Notes under the pieces: model-generated | Databases searched by the model: none | What the model was told of the DNA's origin: nothing | The model's input: the letters and a program-made list of their open reading frames with translations, nothing else | Program-made: the position numbers and the translations under genes | Shown: piece by piece, positions 29,832 through 38,351 of the stretch | Layout: each line of letters opens with the position of its first letter | Numbering within the stretch: the stretch's first letter is position 1 | Assembly (NCBI RefSeq): GCF_028622115.1 | Contig: NZ_CP097263.1 | Span: 9,063,501-9,127,500, forward strand | From: Kutzneria chonburiensis | GTDB lineage: Bacteria > Actinomycetota > Actinomycetes > Mycobacteriales > Pseudonocardiaceae | Length of the DNA: 64,000 nt | Direction of reading: 5' to 3'

Positions 29832-30749
29832 TCACACGTCCAGGGTGAGCCGGGGGCCGGCGCAGCGGGACACGCACGGGAACATGCGGTCGCCGGCCTG
29901 CTGCTCGGCCTCGGACAGGATGTCGTCACGGTGATCGGGCCGGCCGCCCAGCACCCGTACCTGGCAGGTGCCGCAGATGCCTTCCCTGCACGCGCCTTCG
30001 ACCGGTATTCCGTTGTCCTGCAAGACTTCCAGCACGGTCCGATCGGCCGGCACGGTCAGCGTCCGGTCCGAGCGGGCGCAGACCACCTCGAACTCGTGGT
30101 TGGGCCGGGCAGGCTTGGGGCGGGCGGCGAAGCGCTCCACGTGCAGGGCTTCGGTCGGCCAGTCGCGCATCGCGTCCTCGACGCCGGCCAGCAGCGACTC
30201 CGGTCCGCAGGCATAAACGGCCGTGTCGGTTCGCGGTTCGGCCAGGAGTTTCTTCAGCGACAGGCGGTTTCCGTCGGTGAACAGCTCACTGTGTCCGTTG
30301 TGGACGGACAATTCGTCCTGAAAGGCCAGTGAACCGCTGGTTCGGCCGCAATAGGCCAGCCGCCACGGCCGACGGCCGAGCTGGTTGATCATCGGCAGGA
30401 TCGGTGTGATGCCGATGCCGCCGGCGATGAACAGGTGCCGATCGGCGTCGACCAGCGGGAAGTTGTTGCGCGGCTGACCGATCCGGAGTTTCTGACCCGG
30501 GCGCAGGAAGCTGTGCACGTACTCCGACCCGCCGCGGCTGCGCCTTTCCCGCAGCACGGCGATCCGGTAGCCGCCGAGGTCCTTGGGTGACCCGCACAGC
30601 GAGTACTGCCTAATCAGGCCGGTCGGCAGCTCGATGCCGACGTGAGCCCCCGGCCGCCACGGCGGCAGCGGCCCGCCGTCCGGGTCGGTCAGTCGCACCG
30701 ACACCACCCCGTCGGCCTCCAGTCGCAACTGGTGAACGAGCGCGATCAT
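29832..30749 (-). CDS. PDR/VanB-type flavin reductase with C-terminal 2Fe-2S ferredoxin
   Basis: Predicted 305 aa. FMN-binding motif RQYSL, NAD-binding FIAGGIGITPILPM and ACGPESLL, then a plant-type 2Fe-2S domain with the cysteine set CREGICGTCQVRV and a distal FPCVSRC. This is the electron-transfer component of phthalate-dioxygenase/vanillate-demethylase type systems, but no Rieske oxygenase gene is adjacent. ATG 30749 has GAGGTGG upstream. Transcribed from the TetR intergenic region. Confidence 0.92.
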   Translation of the reverse strand: MIALVHQLRLEADGVVSVRLTDPDGGPLPPWRPGAHVGIELPTGLIRQYSLCGSPKDLGGYRIAVLRERRSRGGSEYVHSFLRPGQKLRIGQPRNNFPLVDADRHLFIAGGIGITPILPMINQLGRRPWRLAYCGRTSGSLAFQDELSVHNGHSELFTDGNRLSLKKLLAEPRTDTAVYACGPESLLAGVEDAMRDWPTEALHVERFAARPKPARPNHEFEVVCARSDRTLTVPADRTVLEVLQDNGIPVEGACREGICGTCQVRVLGGRPDHRDDILSEAEQQAGDRMFPCVSRCAGPRLTLDV

Positions 30750-30762
30750 CGTGTCACCACCT

Positions 30763-30814
30763 CTTGAACACGGATCAAGGGACCTGTTCCGAGTACACTT
30801 GAACACGGATCAAG
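30763..30814. promoter_or_regulatory. two identical TetR-type operators
   Basis: CTTGAACACGGATCAAG occurs exactly twice, at 30763-30779 and 30798-30814, 35 bp apart in the same orientation. Each has inverted arms CTTGA/TCAAG around 7 nt. TTGAAC can double as a -35 box. They lie between the reductase (leftward) and tetR (rightward) starts, so the TetR protein probably controls both. Confidence 0.75.
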
Positions 30815-30837
30815 AGGCAATGTGACGGGAGCCACAG

Positions 30838-31437
30838 GTGGACCGGGAGCAGGTGGTCGAGGCCGGCCTGGCGCTGCTGGACGAGGTCGGGCTGGACGGG
30901 CTGACCATGCGCAAAGTGGCCGAGCGGCTGGGCGTGCAGCTCAACACCGTGTACTGGCACGTCGCCGGCAAGCCCCAGCTGCTGGCGGCGCTGGCCGATC
31001 GCATCGTGGCCGGTTGCGCGGCGGAGCCGCTGCCGGAGCCATGGCGGGAACGCGTCGAAACCCTGGCCCGCAGGCTCCGGAAGGCGATGCTCGCCCACCG
31101 TGACGGCGGCCGGGTGGTCGCCGGTCGGTACGTGATCGGCACGCACACTTTGGCGTTCGGTGAAAAAGCCGTGGGGGCGCTGCTCGACGCCGGCCAACCG
31201 CCTCGCGAAGCGGCCTGGGCGACGTGGACGATCGGCTACTACATCTTCGGCCTCGTCCAGGAAGAGCAGGCGGCCCCGGAGGCCGACCTCGCGGCGATGG
31301 CCGAATCGGCCGATCCCGAGCGGTACCCGGCGATGGCCGCCACCGTCCCGCACCACCTCCCGACCGACTTCGACGCCCGGTTCGAATTCGGCCTGAAGAT
31401 GGTGCTGGACGGGCTGCCGTCAGGGACGGGGGATTGA
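30838..31437 (+). CDS. TetR-family repressor (TetR_C class)
   Basis: Predicted 199 aa. N-terminal HTH (LTMRKVAERLGVQLNTVYWHVAGKPQLL) and a ligand domain of the tetracycline-repressor C type (FGLVQEEQ, FDARFEFGLKMVLDGL). GTG 30838 follows GGGAGCCACA. Divergent from the reductase/flavin-protein operon, with two operators in between. Overlaps the convergent poxB 3' end by 18 nt. Confidence 0.9.
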   Translation: MDREQVVEAGLALLDEVGLDGLTMRKVAERLGVQLNTVYWHVAGKPQLLAALADRIVAGCAAEPLPEPWRERVETLARRLRKAMLAHRDGGRVVAGRYVIGTHTLAFGEKAVGALLDAGQPPREAAWATWTIGYYIFGLVQEEQAAPEADLAAMAESADPERYPAMAATVPHHLPTDFDARFEFGLKMVLDGLPSGTGD

Positions 31438-33156
31438 CCGCAGGTTGCTCCGGGCGAGGTCGATCATCCGGCCGACGCCGCCGTCCAACACGGTCCGCGT
31501 CGCGGCGAGGGCGAAGCCGCGGACCTGGGCGGCGGTGATGTGCGGGGGAATGGACAGCGCGTTGGGGTCGGTGCGCACGTCGACCAGGAACGGCCCGGGG
31601 GAGGCCAGCGCGGTCGACAGAACGGAGCGCAACTGCGCCGGATCGTCCACGACCTCGGCCGGGACGCCGCACGCGCGGGCGATGGCGGCCAGGTCGGAGA
31701 CGCCGTGGTCGGTCTCGAACGACGGATAGCCGGCGACCATCATCTCCAGCCGGATCATGCCGAGAGACCCGTTGTTGAAGGCGATGATCTTGACCGGCAC
31801 GTTGCGCTCGCGAACGGTGCGCAACTCGCCCAGCAGCATGGTCAACCCGCCGTCGCCGGACATGGAGACGACCTGCCGACCGGGCTGGGCATGGGCGGCG
31901 CCGATGGCGTGCGGCAGGGCGTTGGCCATGGTGCCGTGCCGGAACGAGCCGATGATCCGCCGCCGCCCGTTGGGCGTCAGGTAGCGCGCGGCCCACACGT
32001 TGCACATGCCGGTGTCGACGGTGATCACGGCGTCGTCGGCGACCAGCTCGTCCAGCACGGCGGCCACGTACTCGGGGTGCACCGGCCGCAGCTTCTCGAC
32101 CCGGGCGGTGTAGGCCGACACGACCTTCTCCAGCGCCTCGGCGTGCTTGCGCAGCATCTTGTCCAGGAACGACCGATCGGTCTTCTGCCGCACCATCGGC
32201 AGCACGGCCCGCAGCGTCGCGCCGACATCGCCCTCGACGCCGAGCTCGAGCCGGGTCCGCCGACCGAGCCGGGCGGCGTCGCGATCGACCTGCACGGTCC
32301 GGGCCTGCGGCAGGAAGGTGTCGTACGGGAAGTCGGTGCCGAGCAGGATCAGCAGATCGGACTCGTGCGTGGCCTCGTAGCACGCGCCGTAGCCGAGCAG
32401 CCCGCTCATGCCCACGTCGTACGGGTTGTCGTACTGGATCCACTCCTTGCCGCCGAGCGAATGCCCGATCGGCGAATGCACACGGGCCGCCAGCTCCAGC
32501 ACCTCGGCCCGGGCGTCCCGAACGCCGGCCCCGACGAACAGGCTGACCGTCGAGGCCGCATTGATCTTGGCGGCGAGCTGGTCAACCGCCTCGGACGCCG
32601 GCACGGCCACGGCCCGCGTCTCCACGATGTGACTGCTGCCGGTCGGATGGGCCGCCGGCTCGGCGGTCAGGTCGCCGGGCAGCACGAGCACAGCGACGCC
32701 CTGCTTGGCCAGCGCCGTCTGAATGGCGATCCGCTGCATCCGGGGCAGCTGCTCGGGCCGTGACACCAACTCGCAGTAATCGCTGCACTCCAGAAACAGG
32801 TGCTGCGGATGCGTCTCCTGAAAGTAGTTGGTGCCGATCTGCGTCGACGGAATGTGCGACGCGATGGCCAGCACCGGTGCGCCGCTGCGATGCGCGTCGT
32901 ACAGGCCCTGGATCAGATGCGTGTTGCCCGGCCCGCAACTGCCGGCGCAGACCGCCAGCCGCCCGGTCAGCTGCGCCTCGGCCGCCGCTGCCAGCGCCGC
33001 CGCCTCCTCGTTGTGGACGTGGACCCATTCCACGTCTTCGGTTCGGCGAATGGCGTCGGCGATCGGATTCAGGCTGTCGCCGACCAGTCCGTACACCCGG
33101 CGCACGCCGGCCTGCCTGAGCACCTCGATGAGCTGGTCGGCGACGGTCTGAGCCAT
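31420..33156 (-). CDS. poxB: thiamine-diphosphate pyruvate dehydrogenase (quinone) / PoxB-like
   Basis: Predicted 578 aa. Converts pyruvate to acetate and CO2 with electrons to quinone, if the assignment holds. Three TPP-enzyme domains: N-terminal PYR domain (GLVGDSLNPIADAIRR, HNEEAAALAAAAEAQLTG with the activating Glu), central FAD-type domain and PP domain with GDGGLTMLLGELRT...NNGSLGMI. ATG 33156 follows GGAAGGGTG. Length and FLECSDYCELVSRPEQLPR fit PoxB rather than acetolactate synthase, but a related TPP enzyme cannot be excluded. Confidence 0.88.
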   Translation of the reverse strand: MAQTVADQLIEVLRQAGVRRVYGLVGDSLNPIADAIRRTEDVEWVHVHNEEAAALAAAAEAQLTGRLAVCAGSCGPGNTHLIQGLYDAHRSGAPVLAIASHIPSTQIGTNYFQETHPQHLFLECSDYCELVSRPEQLPRMQRIAIQTALAKQGVAVLVLPGDLTAEPAAHPTGSSHIVETRAVAVPASEAVDQLAAKINAASTVSLFVGAGVRDARAEVLELAARVHSPIGHSLGGKEWIQYDNPYDVGMSGLLGYGACYEATHESDLLILLGTDFPYDTFLPQARTVQVDRDAARLGRRTRLELGVEGDVGATLRAVLPMVRQKTDRSFLDKMLRKHAEALEKVVSAYTARVEKLRPVHPEYVAAVLDELVADDAVITVDTGMCNVWAARYLTPNGRRRIIGSFRHGTMANALPHAIGAAHAQPGRQVVSMSGDGGLTMLLGELRTVRERNVPVKIIAFNNGSLGMIRLEMMVAGYPSFETDHGVSDLAAIARACGVPAEVVDDPAQLRSVLSTALASPGPFLVDVRTDPNALSIPPHITAAQVRGFALAATRTVLDGGVGRMIDLARSNLRSIPRP

Positions 33157-33240
33157 GGGCACCCTTCCCCGGTCGATGTGGTGCGACTCACCATTGGCCG
33201 GTCGCACGTCACCGCCGAATCTAGTGCCGGACACGCCGAT

Positions 33241-33264
33241 GGCGCCCGTAGAAGTACGGGCGCC
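33241..33264. terminator. lsr2 terminator hairpin
   Basis: Perfect 10-bp stem with 4-nt loop, GGCGCCCGTA-GAAG-TACGGGCGCC, 32 nt after the lsr2 stop on the minus strand. Confidence 0.8.
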
Positions 33265-33296
33265 ATCGTTGGCCTTGCCTATTCGTTCAGCGTGTT

Positions 33297-33638
33297 TCAG
33301 CTGCCGTGGGCGGCCTGGAACTTGGCCACCAGCTCGGCCGGGATGCGGCCGCGGTCGGAGATCTTCTCCCCCTGGCTGCGGGCCCACTCGCGAATCGCCT
33401 GGTTCTGCGCGCGGTCGCCGCCCGCCTTCACCGCGGTGGTGCTGCCGCCCCGCTGCTTGCGGCCACCGACACGCTGCGCCTTCTCGACGAACGCCGTCAG
33501 GCCTTCGCGGAGCTTCTTCGCGTTGTCCTCGGACAGGTCGATGGTGTACTCGACACCGTCGAGACCGAAGGACACGCTCTCGTTGGCCTCACCGCCATCG
33601 AGGTCGTCGATCAGCTGGACGATGGTCTTCTGTGCCAT
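33297..33638 (-). CDS. lsr2: Lsr2 nucleoid-associated protein
   Basis: Predicted 113 aa. H-NS-like xenogeneic silencer of actinobacteria. N-terminal dimerisation domain MAQKTIVQLIDDLDGGEANE and GVEYTIDLSEDNAKKLREGL, then a basic linker (GGRKQRGG) and the DNA-binding C-terminus IREWARSQGEKISDRGRIPAEL with the RGR AT-minor-groove hook. ATG 33638 has AGAAACGTCC upstream. Full family length. Confidence 0.96.
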   Translation of the reverse strand: MAQKTIVQLIDDLDGGEANESVSFGLDGVEYTIDLSEDNAKKLREGLTAFVEKAQRVGGRKQRGGSTTAVKAGGDRAQNQAIREWARSQGEKISDRGRIPAELVAKFQAAHGS

Positions 33639-33980
33639 GGACGTTTCTCCGTCTGGGTCGGAACGTGGCGTAATACTCGCTGTCAAAGAGGCGTGCCCCG
33701 TCGACGCGACTGCGGCCAGTCTAGTCGATACTCCGCACAAAATGACTCACCGACTCGAAACCAAATTGAGCGGCTAACCGGGTGGGGTCGGTCACGGCCG
33801 ACCGGCCGATCGGGCAGGAGTTGTCAAGAGGTCGGTCCGCCCTGGTACGCCGAACAGACCAGCGATGACAGTTGTCGTTGCCGTTTCTTCACCGGATCAG
33901 GTGGCGTTAGGTCCGGATTCGGTCCACGCCCCGGGATTGCGGCGCGATGCGAGCCCGCCTTGACCGGGGAGGATGCGGTG
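33639..33980. promoter_or_regulatory. 342-nt divergent region between lsr2 and an MFS gene
   Basis: No gene seen. The lsr2-proximal 130 nt are less GC-rich than their surroundings (AATACTCGCTGTC, CAAAATGACTCACCG), as expected for the lsr2 promoter. GGTCGG-TCACGG-CCGACC forms a small inverted repeat on the MFS side. No regulator gene is adjacent. Confidence 0.4.
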
Positions 33981-35414
33981 GTGAGCGAACCCGATCCGCA
34001 CCGGTGGAAAGCGCTGGCGGTCAGTCTCGCCGCCGGCTTCATGAGCCTGCTCGACGTGAGCATCGTGAACGTGGCGCTGCCGTCGGTGCAGAACGGTCTC
34101 GGCGCAACGGCCGGATCCGTGCAGTGGATCGTGTCCGGATATGCGCTGACGTTCGGGTTGTCGCTGGTCGCCGGCGGCCGGTTGGGTGACGTGCTCGGCC
34201 GCCGCGTCATGTTCCTCGTCGCATTGACGGCATTTGTGCTGACCAGCGCGTTGGCCGGGGCGGCGCCGAACGAGGCGTTCCTGATCGGCGCCCGACTCAT
34301 GCAGGGACTGGCCGCCGGCTTGCTCACACCGCAGAACTCGGGCCTGATCCAGGATCTGTTCCGCGGCGCCGAACGTGGCAAGGCGTTCGGCCTGCTCGGC
34401 GCGACGATCGGCATTTCCACCGCGACCGGACCGGTGCTCGGCGGCCTGATCCTGGCCGCGTTCGGCGACGAGACCGGCTGGCGCTGGGTGTTCTACGTCA
34501 ACGTCCCGGTCGGTGTGCTGGCCTTCGTGTTGGCCTTGCGCTGGCTGCCGAAGGCCGATCGCGGCCGAGTCGCATTGCGACACGAGATCGACCACATCGG
34601 CGCGTTCCTGCTCGGTGTCACCGTGCTCACCCTGTTGCTGCCGATCGTGCGGACCGAGAGTGGTTCGGCCGGCTGGTGGTGGCTATTGGCCGTGCTCACG
34701 CCGGTTTTCGGGGTGCTGTTCGTGCGGTGGGAGCGGCGGGTCTCGGCCCGTGGCGGCAAGCCGCTGCTCGACCTGCGCCTGTTCACCGAGGTTTCCGGCT
34801 ACTCGTCCGGTTTGCTGCTCGGATCGGTCTACTTCTGCGGGTTCGCCGGCATTTTCCTGGTGATGTCGCTGTTCCTCCAGAAGGGTTTGCACTACACACC
34901 GTTGCAGTCGGGACTCACCGTGACACCGTTCGCCGTCGGTTCCTCGATCATGGCGGCGGTGGCCGGCCGGCTGGTTTCCCGGCTGGGTCGCAAGGTGACG
35001 GTGGCCGGGCTCGGTCTCATCACGATTGGTCTGGCCGCGGTCGCGGTGGTCGTGCTACTGGTGCCGCAAGGCGTGATTGGCGGCGCGATCGCGCTGCCAT
35101 TGCTGGTGGCCGGAATCGGCGGTGGCGCGGTCATCTCGCCCAACACCACGTTGACGCTGGAATGCGTGCCGAACCGGATCGCCGGGGTGGCTGGTGGTGC
35201 GTTGCAGACCGGTCAGCGGATCGGCACCGCGATCGGCACCGCGGTGCTCGCCACCGTCTTCTACTCGGCCACACAGCGCGGTTTTCCGGCCGCTGTGTCC
35301 ACGACGTTGTGGTGCGCCATCGGATTCATGCTCGTGGCAATAGTCATCGCCGTGTACGAACTGCGGCGCACCACGGCCGGCCGGGCCTCGGCCCGGCCGG
35401 CCGCCGGCGATTAG
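33981..35414 (+). CDS. EmrB/QacA-type 14-helix MFS drug transporter
   Basis: Predicted 477 aa. DHA2-type proton antiporter: motif LDVSIVNVALPSVQNGLGA, motif A GGRLGDVLGRRVMF, motif C-like GATIGISTATGPVLGGL, and about 14 hydrophobic helices. GTG 33981 is placed seven bases after GGGGAGGA (GTG 33978 possible). Exports a toxic or secondary compound. The substrate is not known. Its TAG overlaps the convergent stop of the beta-helix gene. Confidence 0.9.
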   Translation: MSEPDPHRWKALAVSLAAGFMSLLDVSIVNVALPSVQNGLGATAGSVQWIVSGYALTFGLSLVAGGRLGDVLGRRVMFLVALTAFVLTSALAGAAPNEAFLIGARLMQGLAAGLLTPQNSGLIQDLFRGAERGKAFGLLGATIGISTATGPVLGGLILAAFGDETGWRWVFYVNVPVGVLAFVLALRWLPKADRGRVALRHEIDHIGAFLLGVTVLTLLLPIVRTESGSAGWWWLLAVLTPVFGVLFVRWERRVSARGGKPLLDLRLFTEVSGYSSGLLLGSVYFCGFAGIFLVMSLFLQKGLHYTPLQSGLTVTPFAVGSSIMAAVAGRLVSRLGRKVTVAGLGLITIGLAAVAVVVLLVPQGVIGGAIALPLLVAGIGGGAVISPNTTLTLECVPNRIAGVAGGALQTGQRIGTAIGTAVLATVFYSATQRGFPAAVSTTLWCAIGFMLVAIVIAVYELRRTTAGRASARPAAGD

Positions 35415-36874
35415 GGCGTCACTGCGATGGTGGTCAGGCCCTTCACCGCATTGGTGACGGTGTTCGAGGCGTAGACCACGTTCGGGGTGCCGGCGCACTT
35501 CGACACCGATGTCACGTTGATGGCGTACTGCCCGACCCCGCCCAGATCGGAAACGTTGTTCCGCCACACGTTTCCGCAGCCGCTCGGGAACGACGGCGTG
35601 GTGCTCACGTTGTGCGTCTGGTAGCCGTCGGCGAACACGCCGGGGCCGGCGAACGTGCCCGTGTTCCCGTCGATGGTGTAGCCGGTGCCCTTCACGTCCA
35701 CCCACGAGTCGGCCGAGTTCTCACCGGAGATGCCCTGGCCGTCGAAAGTGTTGCCGCTGATGAGACCGCCGGTCGTGCCCTCCTTGACGTCGATCAGCTC
35801 GGCGGCGATGTTCGGACCCAGATGATTGCCCACCACCTGCACCCGGTCGCCGCGGTCGGCCCCGTCGGTGTTGCCGTAGCAGGGCCAGTTCGACACCGCG
35901 GATCCGATGTAGACACCCTCGCCGTAGCCCGGCTGCACCAGGCCGGTGTCGGTGACGGTGGAGTTGCGCACCACGGAATCGGCCGAGGAGCGCCGGAAGT
36001 GGATGGCCTCCTCGTCGATGCGCTTCACCGTCACGCCGTCGATGACCGTGTGCGGCGAATTGTCGACGACAATGCCCTTCTTGGAGTCGGTGACGGAGAA
36101 GCCGCCGAGGTTCCAGTAGGGCGCGTCGAACAGCCAGAGGCCGTAGCCGGAGTCGTAGCCGGCGGTCGGCCGGGCGCAGTCCGGCGGGTCGCCGGCCGGG
36201 CCGTCGTTGATCAGCACGGCGTCGGCCGGACCGGTCAGGGTGATCGGATTCGCCGCCGTGCCGGGTCGTTGCGTGATGAAGGACCCGTGATACGTCCCGG
36301 ACGCCAGCTTGATCACCTGGCCCGGTTCGGCGCTGCCGAGGGCGGCGATCAGCTCGGCCGCCGTGCTCACGTTCACCGTCGGTCCGCTCGGCGGCGTCGT
36401 GGTCGTGGTGGTCGTCGTGGTGGTCGTTGTCGTGGTGGTGGTGGTGGTGGTGGTCGTCGTGGTCGGGCCGCCGGCGCAGTCCGCGCCGTTGAGCCGGCAG
36501 CCGGTCGGTGTGGCCAGTCCGCTCACGCCGAACCCGGCGCTGGTGCTCGCGCCCGGCTTGATCACGCCGTTGTAGCTGACGTTGGCCAGCTTGTAGTGCT
36601 GGCCGGTGTGGGTCAGCGTGGCGTTCCACGCCTTCGTCACCGTGGTGCCGCTCGGCAGGTCGAACTCGACCACCCAGGTGCTGCTGGCCGCCGTGCCGCC
36701 GTTGGCGATCGTGTAGCTGCCGTTGTAGCCGTTGTTCCAGGTCGAGGTCTGGCTGAATTGCGCCGTCAACAGGGGAGCCTGTGGCGCCGTGGCGTCGGCC
36801 GGGTTGGCCACCACCAGCAGTCCGGTCACTATGCCGACCGACGCCAGCGGCGCCAGCAGTCTTGTTCGGAACAC
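35411..36874 (-). CDS. secreted CBM2 plus right-handed beta-helix protein
   Basis: Predicted 487 aa. Signal peptide (1 to about 28, ending ADA), CBM2-type carbohydrate-binding module (about 33-130, with STWNNGYNGSYTIANGG and SSTWVVEFDLPSGTTV), a 23-residue all-Thr linker, and a C-terminal pectate-lyase-like parallel beta-helix (PGQVIKLASGTYHGSF, then NSPHTVIDGVTVKRIDEEAIHF, GLISGNTF). Likely a polysaccharide-acting extracellular protein. No catalytic residues can be assigned with certainty, so lyase, epimerase or binding roles remain open. Confidence 0.85.
   Translation of the reverse strand: MFRTRLLAPLASVGIVTGLLVVANPADATAPQAPLLTAQFSQTSTWNNGYNGSYTIANGGTAASSTWVVEFDLPSGTTVTKAWNATLTHTGQHYKLANVSYNGVIKPGASTSAGFGVSGLATPTGCRLNGADCAGGPTTTTTTTTTTTTTTTTTTTTTTTPPSGPTVNVSTAAELIAALGSAEPGQVIKLASGTYHGSFITQRPGTAANPITLTGPADAVLINDGPAGDPPDCARPTAGYDSGYGLWLFDAPYWNLGGFSVTDSKKGIVVDNSPHTVIDGVTVKRIDEEAIHFRRSSADSVVRNSTVTDTGLVQPGYGEGVYIGSAVSNWPCYGNTDGADRGDRVQVVGNHLGPNIAAELIDVKEGTTGGLISGNTFDGQGISGENSADSWVDVKGTGYTIDGNTGTFAGPGVFADGYQTHNVSTTPSFPSGCGNVWRNNVSDLGGVGQYAINVTSVSKCAGTPNVVYASNTVTNAVKGLTTIAVTP
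36391..36465 (-). repeat. threonine-codon microsatellite
   Basis: On the plus strand a run of GTC/GTG/GTT trinucleotides encodes the Thr linker of the CBM2 protein on the minus strand (ACC, ACG, ACA-type codons mixed). Codon variety suggests selection for Thr rather than pure slippage. It is not a CRISPR array. Confidence 0.8.
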
Positions 36875-36971
36875 GCGAGTACCTCCGAAATGCAGGGCGG
36901 GGTGCTCGCAGTATCAAGTCGGGTTGACGTGGCGGCAATGGGCGGAACGGGTAACTCCATGTACGTGAATA

Positions 36972-36993
36972 AGGAAAGCGCAAAGCCTTTCCT
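36972..36993. terminator. hairpin downstream of marR
   Basis: AGGAAAG and CTTTCCT (36972-36978, 36987-36993) form a 7-bp stem with an 8-nt loop, 30 nt after the MarR-type gene on the minus strand, followed by AT-rich bases. Confidence 0.45.
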
Positions 36994-37023
36994 GTACACA
37001 TTTCCTGCCGACAAAACCGCAGG

Positions 37024-37470
37024 TCAGGACGTCTCTTCGCGGATCGCCTGCTCGTAGGCCCGCAGTGTGGCGACGAACAGTTCCCGTTCGTCGGACGTGA
37101 GTGGGGCCAACGCCTTTCGCCACGCGTTCGCGCTGCCGGACAGCCAGGCGTGCACGGCTTCCCGGTGCTTCTCGGCGATGCTGACGATGGTGCGGCGACG
37201 GTCGGCCGGATCCTCGGCGCGGTCCAGCACGCCCTGTCGGCTCAGGTCGCCGACCATCAGGCTGGCCGTCGTCGGCGCGACCTCCAGCCGGGCGGCCAGT
37301 TCGTTGACCGTCAGCGGTCCGTCGCACTGGAGCGAGGCCAGCAGCGCGATGTGTCGTGGTGCCAGCGCGAAGTCGCGCAGCTCGGCCGGCAGCGGCAGCT
37401 TCTTGGCCCGTGACACCAGTCGCGGCATGAGCAGCACCAGTTCCCGCAGGCCGGCCTCCACCGTTGACAT
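37024..37470 (-). CDS. MarR-family regulator
   Basis: Predicted 148 aa. Winged HTH with PLTVNELAARLEVAPTTASLMVGDL and the wing DRAEDPADRRRTIVSIA (conserved D-R/D-x-R motif). Forms a dimer through N- and C-terminal helices (about 5-20, 118-145). Divergent from an NmrA-type gene. A 16-bp palindrome in the 71-nt gap is the likely operator. Typical MarR/oxidoreductase pair responding to small electrophiles, which is inference. Confidence 0.92.
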   Translation of the reverse strand: MSTVEAGLRELVLLMPRLVSRAKKLPLPAELRDFALAPRHIALLASLQCDGPLTVNELAARLEVAPTTASLMVGDLSRQGVLDRAEDPADRRRTIVSIAEKHREAVHAWLSGSANAWRKALAPLTSDERELFVATLRAYEQAIREETS

Positions 37471-37488
37471 ACCTTTGACTCCAAACTA

Positions 37489-37504
37489 GCTTTGCTTGCA
37501 AAGC
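37489..37504. promoter_or_regulatory. perfect 16-bp palindrome, likely MarR operator
   Basis: GCTTTGCTTGCAAAGC is perfectly symmetric and lies 18 nt upstream of the marR start and 37 nt upstream of the NmrA-type gene. Size and position fit MarR binding. Confidence 0.7.
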
Positions 37505-37541
37505 CAATATGTCTCGACGGCTCATCGTAGGGGAGCAGCAC

Positions 37542-38351
37542 ATGACCGTCCTCGTCACGGGCGCGCGCGGCCGCATCGCGCAGGCCTTCATCACCCGCCT
37601 GACCAGCGCCGGAACGCCGTTCCGGGTGGCAAGCAGCCGTCCGGAGCCGGGGGAGGTGCGGCTCGATCTCCGTACCGGCGAGGGCCTGGCCGAGGCGCTC
37701 GACGGCATCGACCAGGTGCTGCTCTACACCCAGCCTGACGGCGTCGAGGCGTTTCTCCAGGCAGCGCAGGGGATTCGGCACGTCGTCCAGGTGTCGTCGG
37801 CCGCCGTGGTCACCGGCCGCGGTTCGATCGCCGAACGGCACAAGGCGGTCGAGGACGCGCTGCTGAACTCCGGCCTGCCGACCACCGTGCTGCGTCCCGG
37901 GGCGTTCGCCGGGAACACCCTGCGCTGGGCGGAATCCATCCGTTCGACGTCCACAGTGGAGTTCGCCTACCCGGACGCCCGGTACGCGCCGATCCACGAG
38001 GACGACATCGCGGCCGTCGCCCAGACGGTGCTCGAGTCCGGCAAGCACGTCGGCGATGCGCTGACGCTGACCGGGCCCGAGGCGTTGAGCTACCGGCAGC
38101 AGGTGGCCATCCTGGCCGAGGTGCTGGACCGGCCGATCTCGGTGGTCGAGCTGAGCCGGCAGCAGGCGGTCGACCAGCGGCCGTCGTTCATCCCGGCCGA
38201 GGTGATGGCCGAGCTGCTGGACACCGACGCCGGCTACGTCGGCAGCCCGCCGCTGCTCACCGACACCGTCGCGGCGGTGACCGGTGCACCGGCCCAGGAC
38301 TTCCGTCGCTGGGCCACCGATCACCGGGCGGCGTTTCAGGGGACCAGCTGA
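37542..38351 (+). CDS. NmrA/SDR-type NAD(P)-binding protein
   Basis: Predicted 269 aa. Rossmann start MTVLVTGARGRIAQAF (TGxxGxxG), LRPGAFAGNTLRW and the NmrA-like HEDDIAAVAQTVLES; no YxxxK catalytic pair, so closer to atypical SDR5 quinone-reductase/sensor proteins. ATG 37542 has GGGGAGCAG upstream and was preferred to a start 33 nt earlier. Controlled together with the divergent MarR. Overlaps the convergent histidine kinase gene by 16 nt. Confidence 0.88.
   Translation: MTVLVTGARGRIAQAFITRLTSAGTPFRVASSRPEPGEVRLDLRTGEGLAEALDGIDQVLLYTQPDGVEAFLQAAQGIRHVVQVSSAAVVTGRGSIAERHKAVEDALLNSGLPTTVLRPGAFAGNTLRWAESIRSTSTVEFAYPDARYAPIHEDDIAAVAQTVLESGKHVGDALTLTGPEALSYRQQVAILAEVLDRPISVVELSRQQAVDQRPSFIPAEVMAELLDTDAGYVGSPPLLTDTVAAVTGAPAQDFRRWATDHRAAFQGTS

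Noticed and set aside
31420-33156. Acetolactate synthase for the poxB-like gene
   Set aside because: No small regulatory subunit or ilv genes lie nearby and the sequence blocks resemble pyruvate oxidase/dehydrogenase. Kept as a minor alternative.
36391-36465. Repetitive trinucleotide block considered as a CRISPR or tandem repeat array
   Set aside because: It is an in-frame threonine linker in a secreted protein. There are no spacers and no cas genes.
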